DNA from: Hyphomicrobiales bacterium
Lineage (GTDB): Bacteria > Pseudomonadota > Alphaproteobacteria > Rhizobiales > Rhizobiaceae
NCBI GenBank assembly: GCA_900468065.1
Contig: UBTA01000009.1
Coordinates: 1 to 36,303, forward strand
Direction: 5' to 3'
DNA length: 36,303 nucleotides
Shown here: positions 17,477 through 25,493 of the stretch, piece by piece
How positions within the stretch are numbered: the stretch's first letter is position 1
Layout: the number at the start of each line of letters is the position of its first letter
Translations under genes and position numbers: made by a program
The notes under the pieces: model-generated
Databases searched by the model: none
Told to the model about the DNA's origin: nothing
What the model saw: only the letters and a program-made list of their open reading frames with translations

Positions 17477-19744
17477 TTGCCGAAATTTCCAAACTGCCTG
17501 GTGCTTGCGTTTTTCGTCTGTCTGTCCGGTCCGGTAAAAGCCGCAGACCTGATCGCGGATGGTTCCTTTGAAAAGGGGCAGGACGGTTTTTGGGCTGCCG
17601 GTGGGGTTGCGCTATCGCGTGAGCGCGGCAAGCTTTGTGCCGGTATCGAGGCGGGCGGACAACCCTGGGACAGGCTGATCGGCGTCAACGACCTGCAATT
17701 TTCCGCGGGAAAACCCTACCGTCTGTCGGCGATTTTCGAAGCCAGGGGAGAGCATGCATTTCCGGTTCTGATCCAGCGCAATATAGAGCCCTGGACGGCG
17801 CAGGCGTCTTTCGATGCGACGGTCAAGGCAGGAAAAACCGAGTTTTCCTCGGTGTTTACAGCGTCTGAAGCGGAGCCGGCGCAGATCATCTTGCAGCTCG
17901 GCGGGGCTAAGAAATCCTGGCGGCTTTGCCTGGATGACGTGGTCGTACGGGAGGCCACGGCGGAAGAGGTCGAGGCGAAGGAAAAAAATGTCCGCCGCGA
18001 CCTGCCGGCTTTGGTCAATCAGACCGGTTATTTTCTCGACGGGCCGAAGCGGGCGACGATCCTGTCGGATTCGGCTGAGCCTCTGGCGTTCAAGCTTGAG
18101 GATGCCGACGGCGTGATGGTCGGCGAAGGGCTGACGGCACCGGCGGGTTTTGATGCCACGGTTGGCAGCGAGACGCAGATCGCCGACTTTTCGGCTTTTG
18201 CGACGGCAGGAGAGGGGTATCGGCTCGTTGCCGGCGGCAAGACAAGCTATCCCTTCTCCGTCGGTCATGATCTCTACAGCAAATTGCGCGTCGATGCGTT
18301 GTCATGGTTCTATCCGCAGCGCAGCGGTATCGAAATCAAGGGGGATATTGCCGGTGATGCCTATGCCCGCCCCGCCGGGCACGTTCAAGACAGCCCCAAC
18401 CGGGGGGATACGCAGGTGACCTGCCTGACCGGCAAGGTCGCCACCAAGCTGTACGGCAAGGACTGGACCTGCGACTACACGCTGGATGTTTCGGGCGGCT
18501 GGTATGATGCCGGCGATCAGGGGAAGTATGTGGTCAATGGCGGTATTGCGGTGGCGCAGCTGCTCGGCACGTTTGAGCGCGGTTTGAAATACGGCAAAGG
18601 GGCGTCACCGGTGATGAGCGACAGCCTGTCGCGCATTCCCGAAAACGGCAATGGTGTTCCGGATATTCTCGACGAAGCGCGTTGGGAGCTGGAATTTCTC
18701 ATGAAGATGATGGTTCCCGACGGGCAACCACTCGCCGGTATGGTCCATCACAAGGTTCATGATACCAAGTGGACGACCGTCCCGATGCTGCCGCATCTCG
18801 ATCCGGAACTGCGGGCGCTGCATCGCCCATCGACAGCTGCGACGCTCAACCTTGCAGCCGCTGCGGCGCAGGGTGCACGGCTTTTTGCGCTGTATGACGA
18901 AGCGTTTTCGGAGCGGTTGCTGGCCGCCGCACAAAAAGCCTGGCTGGCCGCAGCCTCCAATCCGGTTTTGTTTGCGCCGGATTCGGATGGGTTGCAGGGT
19001 GGCGGCGACTATGGCGACACCGATATTACCGACGAGACCTACTGGGCTGCCGCCGAGCTTTACATCACCACCGGAGATTCTGGCTACCTCACGGCGTTGA
19101 AATCGTCGTCCTTCTGGGCAGGACCTGTCTTTCCGGCCCTCGGCGCTTTCCACTGGCGCAATGTGGCGGGCCTTGCCCGTCTGGACCTCGCGCTCTATGG
19201 CGACAATCTTCCGGAAGACGACAGGGCCATGATCCAGGCCTCGGTGGTCTCTGCCGCCAAGGACTTTGTCGGCCTGCAGCAGAAGGAACCGTTCGGGCAC
19301 ATCTACCGTCCGGCCGGCAATCGCTACGACTGGGGATCGAACCAGCTCATTCTTCAGAACATGATCGTTGTTTCGGCCGGGTACGATTTGACGGGCGAGC
19401 AGAGGCTTCTCAACAGCGTGCGGGAAAGCATGGACTATCTGTTCGGGCGCAATGCCATGAACATGTCCTATGTGACCGGTTACGGCAGTGTCTTTTCAAA
19501 GAACCAGCATAGCCGCTGGTATGCCCATCAGGTCGACAATGCGCTGCCTAATCCGCCCGACGGCACTTTGGCCGGTGGTCCGAATTCCTCGCTGGTCGAT
19601 GATATCGCCAAGACACGCCTCAAGGGATGCTGGCCGCAGACCTGCTACGCCGACGACATCATGTCCTGGGGGACGAACGAAATGACGATCAACTGGAATG
19701 CGCCGCTGGTCTATATCGCGTCCTTCCTGGCGGATGCGCGATGA
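17477..19744 (+). CDS. secreted GH9 endoglucanase with N-terminal CBM-like domain
   Basis: The 755-residue precursor starts with a signal peptide (about residues 1-22). A beta-sandwich region at about residues 23-160 (DGSFEKGQDGFW, then a conserved CLDDVVVRE end) resembles a CBM4/9 carbohydrate-binding module. An Ig-like CelD_N domain follows (about 175-262, with NQTGYFLDGPKRA). The GH9 catalytic domain fills the rest: the DAGD motif with D344 and D347, the proposed proton donor E735 in TNEMTINWN, and a His/Arg segment near 675. Family enzymes cut beta-1,4-glucans with inversion. The TTG start is weak, with AGGA eight or nine bases upstream. The stop overlaps the next gene's ATG. Whether it cuts plant or self-made glucan is unknown. 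Confidence 0.85.
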   Translation: MPKFPNCLVLAFFVCLSGPVKAADLIADGSFEKGQDGFWAAGGVALSRERGKLCAGIEAGGQPWDRLIGVNDLQFSAGKPYRLSAIFEARGEHAFPVLIQRNIEPWTAQASFDATVKAGKTEFSSVFTASEAEPAQIILQLGGAKKSWRLCLDDVVVREATAEEVEAKEKNVRRDLPALVNQTGYFLDGPKRATILSDSAEPLAFKLEDADGVMVGEGLTAPAGFDATVGSETQIADFSAFATAGEGYRLVAGGKTSYPFSVGHDLYSKLRVDALSWFYPQRSGIEIKGDIAGDAYARPAGHVQDSPNRGDTQVTCLTGKVATKLYGKDWTCDYTLDVSGGWYDAGDQGKYVVNGGIAVAQLLGTFERGLKYGKGASPVMSDSLSRIPENGNGVPDILDEARWELEFLMKMMVPDGQPLAGMVHHKVHDTKWTTVPMLPHLDPELRALHRPSTAATLNLAAAAAQGARLFALYDEAFSERLLAAAQKAWLAAASNPVLFAPDSDGLQGGGDYGDTDITDETYWAAAELYITTGDSGYLTALKSSSFWAGPVFPALGAFHWRNVAGLARLDLALYGDNLPEDDRAMIQASVVSAAKDFVGLQQKEPFGHIYRPAGNRYDWGSNQLILQNMIVVSAGYDLTGEQRLLNSVRESMDYLFGRNAMNMSYVTGYGSVFSKNQHSRWYAHQVDNALPNPPDGTLAGGPNSSLVDDIAKTRLKGCWPQTCYADDIMSWGTNEMTINWNAPLVYIASFLADAR

Positions 19745-20886
19745 GCGGGCAGACGGACATCGCTTTTATCGGCACGGGTTTCGTCGCGGACTACTACATG
19801 ACGACGATGGCGAACCATCCGCAGCTTAGGCTGGCAGGTGTCTGGGATAGCGATCCTGTCCGGTTAAAGCAGTTTTGCAACTACTGGAAGATCCACTCCT
19901 ATGCCTCTGAAGCGGAATCACTTTCCGATGCTGCCGTCTCCATCATCGTCAACCTGACAACGCCCGAGAGCCACTACGCCGTCAACAAGGCGGCGCTGCT
20001 GGCGGGCAAGCACGTCTATTGCGAAAAACCGCTGGCGATGACAGCCGACGAGGCGCGCGAACTGGTTGCGCTTTCGGCGGAAAAGGGCCTTGTCCTAGCG
20101 GGAGCGCCAGCCAATGCACTCAGCGATGCCCGCGCGCATTGCGCAGATATTCTGGCGTCTGGCATTATCGGCACGCCGCGGCTTGCCTATGCCGAGATGG
20201 AGGATGGTCCGGTCTTTCGCGACAAGTGGCAGGAATGGCGCAGCCGCTCTGGCGCGAAATGGCCGGCTGTTCATGAGTTCGAAATCGGCTGCACGCTGGA
20301 ACATGCCGGCTATGCAGCGAGTTGGCTCGTCTCGCTGTTTGGCCCCGTTGCCAATGTCGCGGCGTTTTCGGCGCTGACGTTTCCAAACAAGGGGCCGGGA
20401 ACAGAGAGCCTTGTGCTTGGCCCGGATTTTTCCGTCGGCTGTCTCACGTTCCGCTCGGGTCTTGTCGCCCGTCTGACAACCGGTCTGGCCGCGCCACGGG
20501 ATCGTTCCCTAACAATTGCCGGTGACAAGGGAACACTCGTGGTGCGGGATCTCTGGGACAATCGCTCGCCGATCCATGTCGAGCTTGCGGGCACCAAGCG
20601 GCCACTGCTGCATCGGCTGGTCGACCGGCTGGAATGGCAGCTTCAGCGGAAGTTTCCGTTTCGGCTTACTGCCGGAAAGCCCGTCGCCTATCCACACCAC
20701 GCCGGGAAAAACACACTGCCCGCCTATCCCTCGCAGATCGATTTCGTTCGCGGAATTGCAGTGCAGGCGGATGCGATCCGGAGCGGCGTACAGCCGTTGT
20801 TTTCCGGCGAGACCGCGCTGCATCTGACGGATATCGTGCTTGCGCTCAACGCCGGGAAGCGGGACCACACACCAGCCGGGTTATGA
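19741..20886 (+). CDS. Gfo/Idh/MocA oxidoreductase coupled to GH9 gene
   Basis: The 381-residue protein has an N-terminal Rossmann fold (AFIGTGFVADYYM, residues 8-20), the family motif EKPLAM near residue 98 and a C-terminal beta-sheet substrate domain. Family members oxidise or reduce sugars and inositols with NAD(P). The ATG overlaps the stop of the GH9 gene (ATGA), so translation is coupled. That suggests a joint role in handling a beta-glucan product or a modified sugar. An extension upstream to 19627 is possible in frame but lies inside the GH9 gene and is not conserved in character. The 3-prime end overlaps that of the next gene by six bases. Confidence 0.85.
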   Translation: MSGQTDIAFIGTGFVADYYMTTMANHPQLRLAGVWDSDPVRLKQFCNYWKIHSYASEAESLSDAAVSIIVNLTTPESHYAVNKAALLAGKHVYCEKPLAMTADEARELVALSAEKGLVLAGAPANALSDARAHCADILASGIIGTPRLAYAEMEDGPVFRDKWQEWRSRSGAKWPAVHEFEIGCTLEHAGYAASWLVSLFGPVANVAAFSALTFPNKGPGTESLVLGPDFSVGCLTFRSGLVARLTTGLAAPRDRSLTIAGDKGTLVVRDLWDNRSPIHVELAGTKRPLLHRLVDRLEWQLQRKFPFRLTAGKPVAYPHHAGKNTLPAYPSQIDFVRGIAVQADAIRSGVQPLFSGETALHLTDIVLALNAGKRDHTPAGL

Positions 20887-21975
20887 CGGCGGCTGGTCGA
20901 GGATGGTTTCGATGATGCCGAGGGATTCGGCACTGGCGCTGAGCGGTATGCGTGTTTCTTCGCGCCGGCCTTCCAATATGGCCGTGCTTGCAGCTTCTAT
21001 TTCGAACTGGAGGCCGTCACCGGGAAATCCTTGATTGTGAATCGTCAGGCCGGGCAGCGGCAAGGCGCGGGCAATCTTTCCAAAGGCACGCGACAGGCGG
21101 CTGGAACCTGGCGGCAGCGCGAGATGGTGTGCCATCCGGTTTGTTGTCAGGACGATGCGGCTTGCCCGTAGAAACGGTCCATCGATGACCAAGCTGCCGG
21201 TGCTTCCCTCGATGATGAAGCGATTGCTTCCGGTGCGGTCGAAGCCGCAGGAGAGCGATGCCTTGAAACCGTCATAGCCAAGACTGATCGTTGCCGACAT
21301 ATCGACGCCGGTCGATGCTGCTTGCCACTGTCCTTCGACTTTGCGGGGGGAGCCGAATAGCGCCAGCGTCAACGCGATCGGGTAGACGCCGAGATCGAGA
21401 AGCGCGCCACCGCCGAGCGCTTTGGAGAAAAAGCGGCTATTGCCATCCACTGCCTTTGCGTAGGCGAGTTCGGCGCGGACTGCGGTGATGGTGCCGATTG
21501 TATCGCGGGCAAGAAGTTTCCGGACCTGCGTGAACGCCGGCAGAAAGAGCGGCCACATGCCTTCCATTGCAAAGCACTGGTGTTGCGCTGACAGGTCTGC
21601 AAGCGCCCGTGCCTGCGCTGCCGTCATGGTGAGCGGTTTCTCGATCAGGACAGGTTTTCCCGCCATCATCAAGGTGCAGGCTTGATCGAAATGCGCGGTA
21701 TTTGGGGTGGCAAGGTAGACCGCGTCGATCAACGGATCGGCGGCGAGAGCATCAATGCCAGCAATGATGCGAAGCCCGCCGAAGCGCTGTGAAAACGCGG
21801 CGGCGGCTTCCTGTGTCCGCGAGCACACGGCGACCAGCTTCGCGTTGGCGGTCAGCTTGATATCTTCGGCAAATGTCGCGGCGATGCTGCCCGTTCCCAG
21901 CACAGCCCATCTGAGGGGTGCGTTGGGCGGTTGATCATTGGCTGTCATTGTCATGAGGGGGATACTGCATGCCAA
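20881..21975 (-). CDS. Gfo/Idh/MocA oxidoreductase, dehydrogenase-like
   Basis: The 364-residue protein has a Rossmann NAD(P) motif (AVLGTGSIAATFAED near residues 24-38), EKPLTMTAAQA near residue 112 and ALGGGALLDLGVYPI near residue 187, which contains the conserved catalytic-domain glycines and Asp. It resembles trans-1,2-dihydrobenzenediol or glucose-fructose type dehydrogenases of this superfamily. Several in-frame ATGs (21975, 21954, 21948) make the start uncertain; the shortest removes nine residues. It is convergent with the GH9-linked oxidoreductase but clearly different in sequence. Substrate unknown. Confidence 0.82.
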   Translation of the reverse strand: MACSIPLMTMTANDQPPNAPLRWAVLGTGSIAATFAEDIKLTANAKLVAVCSRTQEAAAAFSQRFGGLRIIAGIDALAADPLIDAVYLATPNTAHFDQACTLMMAGKPVLIEKPLTMTAAQARALADLSAQHQCFAMEGMWPLFLPAFTQVRKLLARDTIGTITAVRAELAYAKAVDGNSRFFSKALGGGALLDLGVYPIALTLALFGSPRKVEGQWQAASTGVDMSATISLGYDGFKASLSCGFDRTGSNRFIIEGSTGSLVIDGPFLRASRIVLTTNRMAHHLALPPGSSRLSRAFGKIARALPLPGLTIHNQGFPGDGLQFEIEAASTAILEGRREETRIPLSASAESLGIIETILDQPPS

Positions 21976-22183
21976 GTCTCAAAGACGCGTAAACGTTAGA
22001 GCCACCGGCCGATTCAGGGCGACCTCAACCGCTGCATTTCCGCAACGCTGATCCTGTCCCGAAACCAAAAGAGTGTGGTTCCATGGCAAGATGGCCGCTG
22101 GATGAGGAGATTATTTTGTATCGGAACAAGGGTCGTGCTCATCCATCCCGCGCGGAACGTCCAGCGGGGCAATAAACAAGACT

Positions 22184-22202
22184 GGGGCCGACAAGCGGCC
22201 CC
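22184..22202 (-). terminator. hairpin terminator after nolR
   Basis: A perfect 7-bp GC stem (GGGGCCG / CGGCCCC) with a five-base loop starts eight bases after the nolR stop. On the minus strand AGTCTTGTTTATTG follows, a loose T-rich tail. Confidence 0.7.
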
Positions 22203-22210
22203 GATCTGTA

Positions 22211-22552
22211 TCAGGCCGTACGGCGCTGCGCGACCTGTTCGGTTGCGCTGGCTTCTTCGCCGTAGATTTCCTTGAGTGTTTTTAGCACTCTCAGGACTGC
22301 ATCTGAAGAACTTGAATAATAGATAGTCTGGGCATCCCTACGGGTGGTGACCAGATTTTGGGCACGCAATTTCGAGAGATGTTGCGACAAGGCGGATTGG
22401 CTGAGGCCGACCTGGTTTGCCAAGGCGCCGACAGCCATTTCCTCGTTCACCAGTGAACTGAGAATCAGCAGACGCTTTGGATTAGCCATAGCCGACAGAA
22501 ACTCCGCAGCTATTTCAGCCTTGCCGTGTTTCTGAGCAGATATCGTTTGCAT
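22211..22552 (-). CDS. nolR: NolR-like ArsR-family regulator
   Basis: This 113-residue winged-helix protein closely resembles NolR, the repressor of nod genes first described in Sinorhizobium meliloti. Shared stretches I recall include AEFLSAMANPKRLLIL, VGLSQSALSQHLSKLRAQ (the recognition helix) and TRRDAQTIYYSSSSDAV. It lacks the metal-binding Cys motif of arsenic or cadmium sensors, as NolR does. I prefer the ATG at 22552, six bases after GGAG; an ATG at 22564 adds four residues and also resembles known NolR starts. NolR acts as a dimer on nodulation, conjugation and growth genes and represses itself. A NolR box lies 45-60 bases upstream, and a hairpin follows the gene. Confidence 0.88.
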   Translation of the reverse strand: MQTISAQKHGKAEIAAEFLSAMANPKRLLILSSLVNEEMAVGALANQVGLSQSALSQHLSKLRAQNLVTTRRDAQTIYYSSSSDAVLRVLKTLKEIYGEEASATEQVAQRRTA

Positions 22553-22570
22553 TCCATACTCCATGCGAAG

Positions 22571-22599
22571 TTCACATCACGCTTGGTTATGAATGTGAA
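22571..22599. promoter_or_regulatory. inverted repeat in the nolR leader
   Basis: TTCACAT and ATGTGAA are perfectly inverted around 15 bases, directly before the nolR start codons. This could be an operator or a leader hairpin. It does not match the NolR box, which lies next to it. Confidence 0.35.
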
Positions 22600-22608
22600 T
22601 GACAGATA

Positions 22609-22624
22609 ATTAGACGTGATGAAT
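22609..22624 (+). promoter_or_regulatory. NolR box upstream of nolR
   Basis: ATTAG, nine bases, then AT fits the published consensus (A/T)TTAG-N9-A(T/A) exactly. It lies in the AT-rich gap between hugZ and nolR, where autoregulation would be expected. The motif is short, so the evidence rests on its location in front of nolR. Confidence 0.5.
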
Positions 22625-22672
22625 AAAAGGACAACTGCCTACTACAAGAAATCGGGGTAAAAGGGCTCGCAT

Positions 22673-23415
22673 TTAACGGTAAAGTTTTACCAATGTGGCC
22701 CGTAATTCCCCTTTTGATTGCAGTGGTGCATCATATTCCAGTCGCTTGAGTTGATCTCCCGACGCGAGATCGACCCCGCCGGCATCAAGACCACAGATTC
22801 GCCAGCCGCTTCCTTTTGCCTTGCAATAGAGCTGGGCGTACTTGCTTGCCGCATCGGCATGGTCGGAATTCATGTGATCGATGGCGCCGAGCTCCATTGC
22901 GGCAAGATCCTCGATCGCCGGAGACGGATCATCAGATCCTCGCCGGTGAGCACATAAGCCCGGCCAAAGCCGCCATTCATGCTGGCCTTTAGCGGCGTCA
23001 GCCGGAAAAACGCGAAATCGGGAAAGTCGACATAGAGCTGGGCTTTCGGATGGCGGCGGATGAATCGTTCGCGGATGCGCGTATGGGCGGCGCTGTCGCG
23101 ATCGACTTTTCCCGCTTCGCACTGAACCGTCAGCCGGGCATGGGCGAGCGGATCGCCCTTGCCGATTTCACCGGTCAACAGCGAGCAGCGCTGATCCGCG
23201 GACAAAGCCTGCGTGTGGGCCGACAAGGCGGAAACCAGGATGACCGGTGTGCCATCGGTATCGATGCCGAGGAGCACGCGGCTGACAAAGGGAAAGCCGT
23301 CGCTGCCCGGCTCGATCACTGCAATGGCGGCACTACGCGCGGAGCGCAGGATAATGCGGGCGAGCTTGCGCGCCTCATCATCGGTTTCGCGCAGGACGGA
23401 GGGTTTGTCGGCCAT
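22673..23415 (-). pseudogene. HugZ-like FMN-binding split-barrel protein, frameshifted
   Basis: The first part (from the ATG at 23415, preceded by AGAGG) encodes a pyridoxamine 5-phosphate oxidase-like split barrel of the HugZ heme-utilisation group, through STNGGFGRAYVLTGEDLM-like sequence to about 22930. From there the reading frame runs off into unrelated Arg-rich residues and ends at 22870. A second frame carries on seamlessly with AIEDLAAMELGAIDHMNSDH, the DUF2470 domain that normally ends this protein, to a TAA at 22673. A single one-base change at about 22920-22940 would restore a protein of about 247 residues. Family members bind heme or FMN. This is either a recent inactivation or a sequencing error. 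It lies upstream of nolR. Confidence 0.8.
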
Positions 23416-23443
23416 CGGATTGCCTCTTGTCTTGAATGCCAAA

Positions 23444-23469
23444 CGCCCGGAACTCTTATTGTCCGGGCG
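23444..23469 (-). terminator. hairpin terminator after choV
   Basis: An 8-bp stem (CGCCCGGA / TCCGGGCG) with a 10-base loop lies 30 bases after the choV stop, followed by TTT on the minus strand. It also lies just before the HugZ-like gene start. Confidence 0.65.
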
Positions 23470-23498
23470 CCCTTATAACGACATCTTGACTGCGATCG

Positions 23499-24548
23499 TC
23501 AACTTTTGTTGCGATGTCGTGTCAGGCCTTCCACGACGTTCTGGGCATTGATCGTGCCGACAATGGCACCGTTGTCGACGACACCGATGCTGCCAGGCTG
23601 GCGCGACATGGCATCGAGGATATCGATCAGCGGCGTCGTCGGCTTGGCTGTAGCCGAAACACCAGCCGGGCCTTCATTGCGGTTAACGCCCTGGCTCATC
23701 ACGTCCATAGCCGTCAGCATGGTGATCGGGTTCATGTGCTGGACGAAGTCGGCGACATACTGGTTGGCCGGGTTCTTGACGATGTCCTGCGGGGTGCCGC
23801 ACTGGATGATGCGGCCGCCTTCCATGATGGCGATGCGGTTGCCGATGCGGAAGGCCTCGTCGAGATCGTGGCTGACAAACAGGATGGTCTTCTTCAGGCG
23901 GCGCTGGAATTCCAGCAATTCATCCTGAAGGCGGGTGCGGATCAGCGGGTCGAGCGCTGAGAACGGCTCGTCCATCAGCAGGATTGGGGCGCCGGTGGCG
24001 AACGCTCTGGCCAAGCCCACACGCTGCTGCATGCCGCCGGAAAGCTCTTTCACCTGGCGGCCGGCCCATTTCGTCAGGTTGACCAGTTCCAGCTGTTCGG
24101 CAACGCGGTCCTTGCGTTCCTTGTCTGGCACACCGGCGAGTTCCAGGCCGAAACCGACATTGTCTTCCACCGTGCGCCAGGGCAACAGCGCGAACTGTTG
24201 GAACACCATGGAGACGTCGTGCATGCGGAAATCGCGCAGAGACTTGGCGCTGGTTTTGTACGGATTGATGACGCCGTGGCGGGTCTTGACCTGAACTTCG
24301 CCGCGCACCACCGGCGCCAGTCCGTTCACGGCGCGCAGAAGGGTCGATTTGCCCGAGCCCGACAGTCCCATCAGAACGAGGATTTCGCCCTCGGTGATGG
24401 TCAGCGATGCATCGGCGACACCCAGCACCAGTCCGGTCGCAGCGCCGATTTCGTCACGGGTCTTGCCCTGGTCGACCATGGCGATGGCGGCTTCCGGCCT
24501 GTTGCCGAAGATGATATCGACATTCTTGAAAATAACGGCATCGGTCAT
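23499..24548 (-). CDS. choV: choline ABC transporter ATP-binding protein
   Basis: The 349-residue ATPase carries Walker A GLSGSGKST (61-69), the signature LSGGMQQR (169-176), Walker B LLMDEP (D193, E194) and the H-loop SHDLDEA. After the ABC domain, a C-terminal extension of about 100 residues with a CBS-like segment (GSIGVVDNGAIVGTINAQNV) fits the ProV/OpuA/ChoV subfamily of quaternary-amine importers. Its ATG overlaps the choW stop by four bases, so it is translated with choW. With ChoX next in line this is the choline uptake system of Sinorhizobium, where choline feeds betaine synthesis and carbon supply. Confidence 0.9.
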   Translation of the reverse strand: MTDAVIFKNVDIIFGNRPEAAIAMVDQGKTRDEIGAATGLVLGVADASLTITEGEILVLMGLSGSGKSTLLRAVNGLAPVVRGEVQVKTRHGVINPYKTSAKSLRDFRMHDVSMVFQQFALLPWRTVEDNVGFGLELAGVPDKERKDRVAEQLELVNLTKWAGRQVKELSGGMQQRVGLARAFATGAPILLMDEPFSALDPLIRTRLQDELLEFQRRLKKTILFVSHDLDEAFRIGNRIAIMEGGRIIQCGTPQDIVKNPANQYVADFVQHMNPITMLTAMDVMSQGVNRNEGPAGVSATAKPTTPLIDILDAMSRQPGSIGVVDNGAIVGTINAQNVVEGLTRHRNKS

Positions 24549-25396
24549 GCGCCTTCTCCTTCATCGGACGAACGGAACAGGCGGTCGAGAATGATCGCGA
24601 GGATGACGATACAGAGGCCGGATTCAAAACCCATGGCGATATTGACGGTGTTCAGTGCCCGCACGACCGGCACACCGAGACCGGCGGCACCGACCAGCGC
24701 CGAGATGACCACCATCGACAGCGACAGCATGATGGTCTGGGTGAGACCGGCCATGATCTGCGGCATGGCAAAGGGCAGCTCGATCTTGCGCAATACCTGT
24801 GCAGGCGTTGCGCCGAAGGAGACGGCCGCTTCCACCAGCGAGGGTGGGGTCGAGATGATGCCGAGACGGGTGAGGCGGATCGGCGCCGGAATGGCGAAGA
24901 TCACGGTGGCGATCAGGCCCGGCACCATACCGAGGCCGAACAGCACCAGGGCCGGGATCAGGTAGACGAAGGTCGGGATGGTCTGCATCAGGTCGAGGAT
25001 TGGCCGCATCACGGCATAGACCCAGGCGCGCCGGGCAGCCGCAATGCCGAGCGGAATGCCGACCGCCATCGAGACGAAGCTTGCCGCCAGAACCAGAGCC
25101 AGCGTTTCAGTTGTTGCCTTCCAGTAGCCGAGGTTGATGATCAAAAGCAGGCCGAACAGCGTGAACAGGGTGACGCCGATCGAGCGGCGGAACCAGTAGG
25201 ACAGAGCGGTGACAATCGCCACGACGATCAACGGATGCGGCGTCTGCAGGACCCACAGGATCGCATTCACAACTCCCGACAGGATCGCCGACACCTGGTC
25301 GAAAAAGCCGGTGAAATTGGTGGTGAGCCAGGTGAAGAAACTCTTCGCCCAGCCACCGATGGGTATGCGTCGATCAGGGTTGGTTAGCCATTCCAC
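24545..25396 (-). CDS. choW: choline ABC transporter permease
   Basis: The 283-residue permease has six to eight hydrophobic helices. The conserved inner-membrane-component region is at about residues 105-255, including GIAAARRAWVYAVMRPILD and the EAA-like loop SLVEAAVSFGATPAQVLRKIELPFAMPQ. It belongs to the ProW/OpuAB group. The start is GTG at 25396 (MEWLTNPDRRIPIGGWAK as translated), with AGG about ten bases upstream; the ribosome site is weak. A strong terminator lies between this gene and choX upstream, so choWV is probably expressed by read-through or a promoter in the gap. Confidence 0.88.
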   Translation of the reverse strand: MEWLTNPDRRIPIGGWAKSFFTWLTTNFTGFFDQVSAILSGVVNAILWVLQTPHPLIVVAIVTALSYWFRRSIGVTLFTLFGLLLIINLGYWKATTETLALVLAASFVSMAVGIPLGIAAARRAWVYAVMRPILDLMQTIPTFVYLIPALVLFGLGMVPGLIATVIFAIPAPIRLTRLGIISTPPSLVEAAVSFGATPAQVLRKIELPFAMPQIMAGLTQTIMLSLSMVVISALVGAAGLGVPVVRALNTVNIAMGFESGLCIVILAIILDRLFRSSDEGEGA

Positions 25397-25455
25397 GGGA
25401 AAATCGCCTGGTTCTTGGAGCCAATGATAGGAGCGGAAGCGCGTGATATGCGCTT

Positions 25456-25483
25456 AAAAAAGGCGGGGACTAAGCCCCGCCTT
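25456..25483 (-). terminator. intrinsic terminator between choX and choW
   Basis: A perfect 9-bp stem (AAGGCGGGG / CCCCGCCTT) with a six-base loop is followed on the minus strand by TTTTTT. It starts 11 bases after the choX stop and 60 bases before the choW start. It should end most choX transcripts and let a fraction through to choWV. Confidence 0.88.
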
Positions 25484-25493
25484 GATCAGCCGG

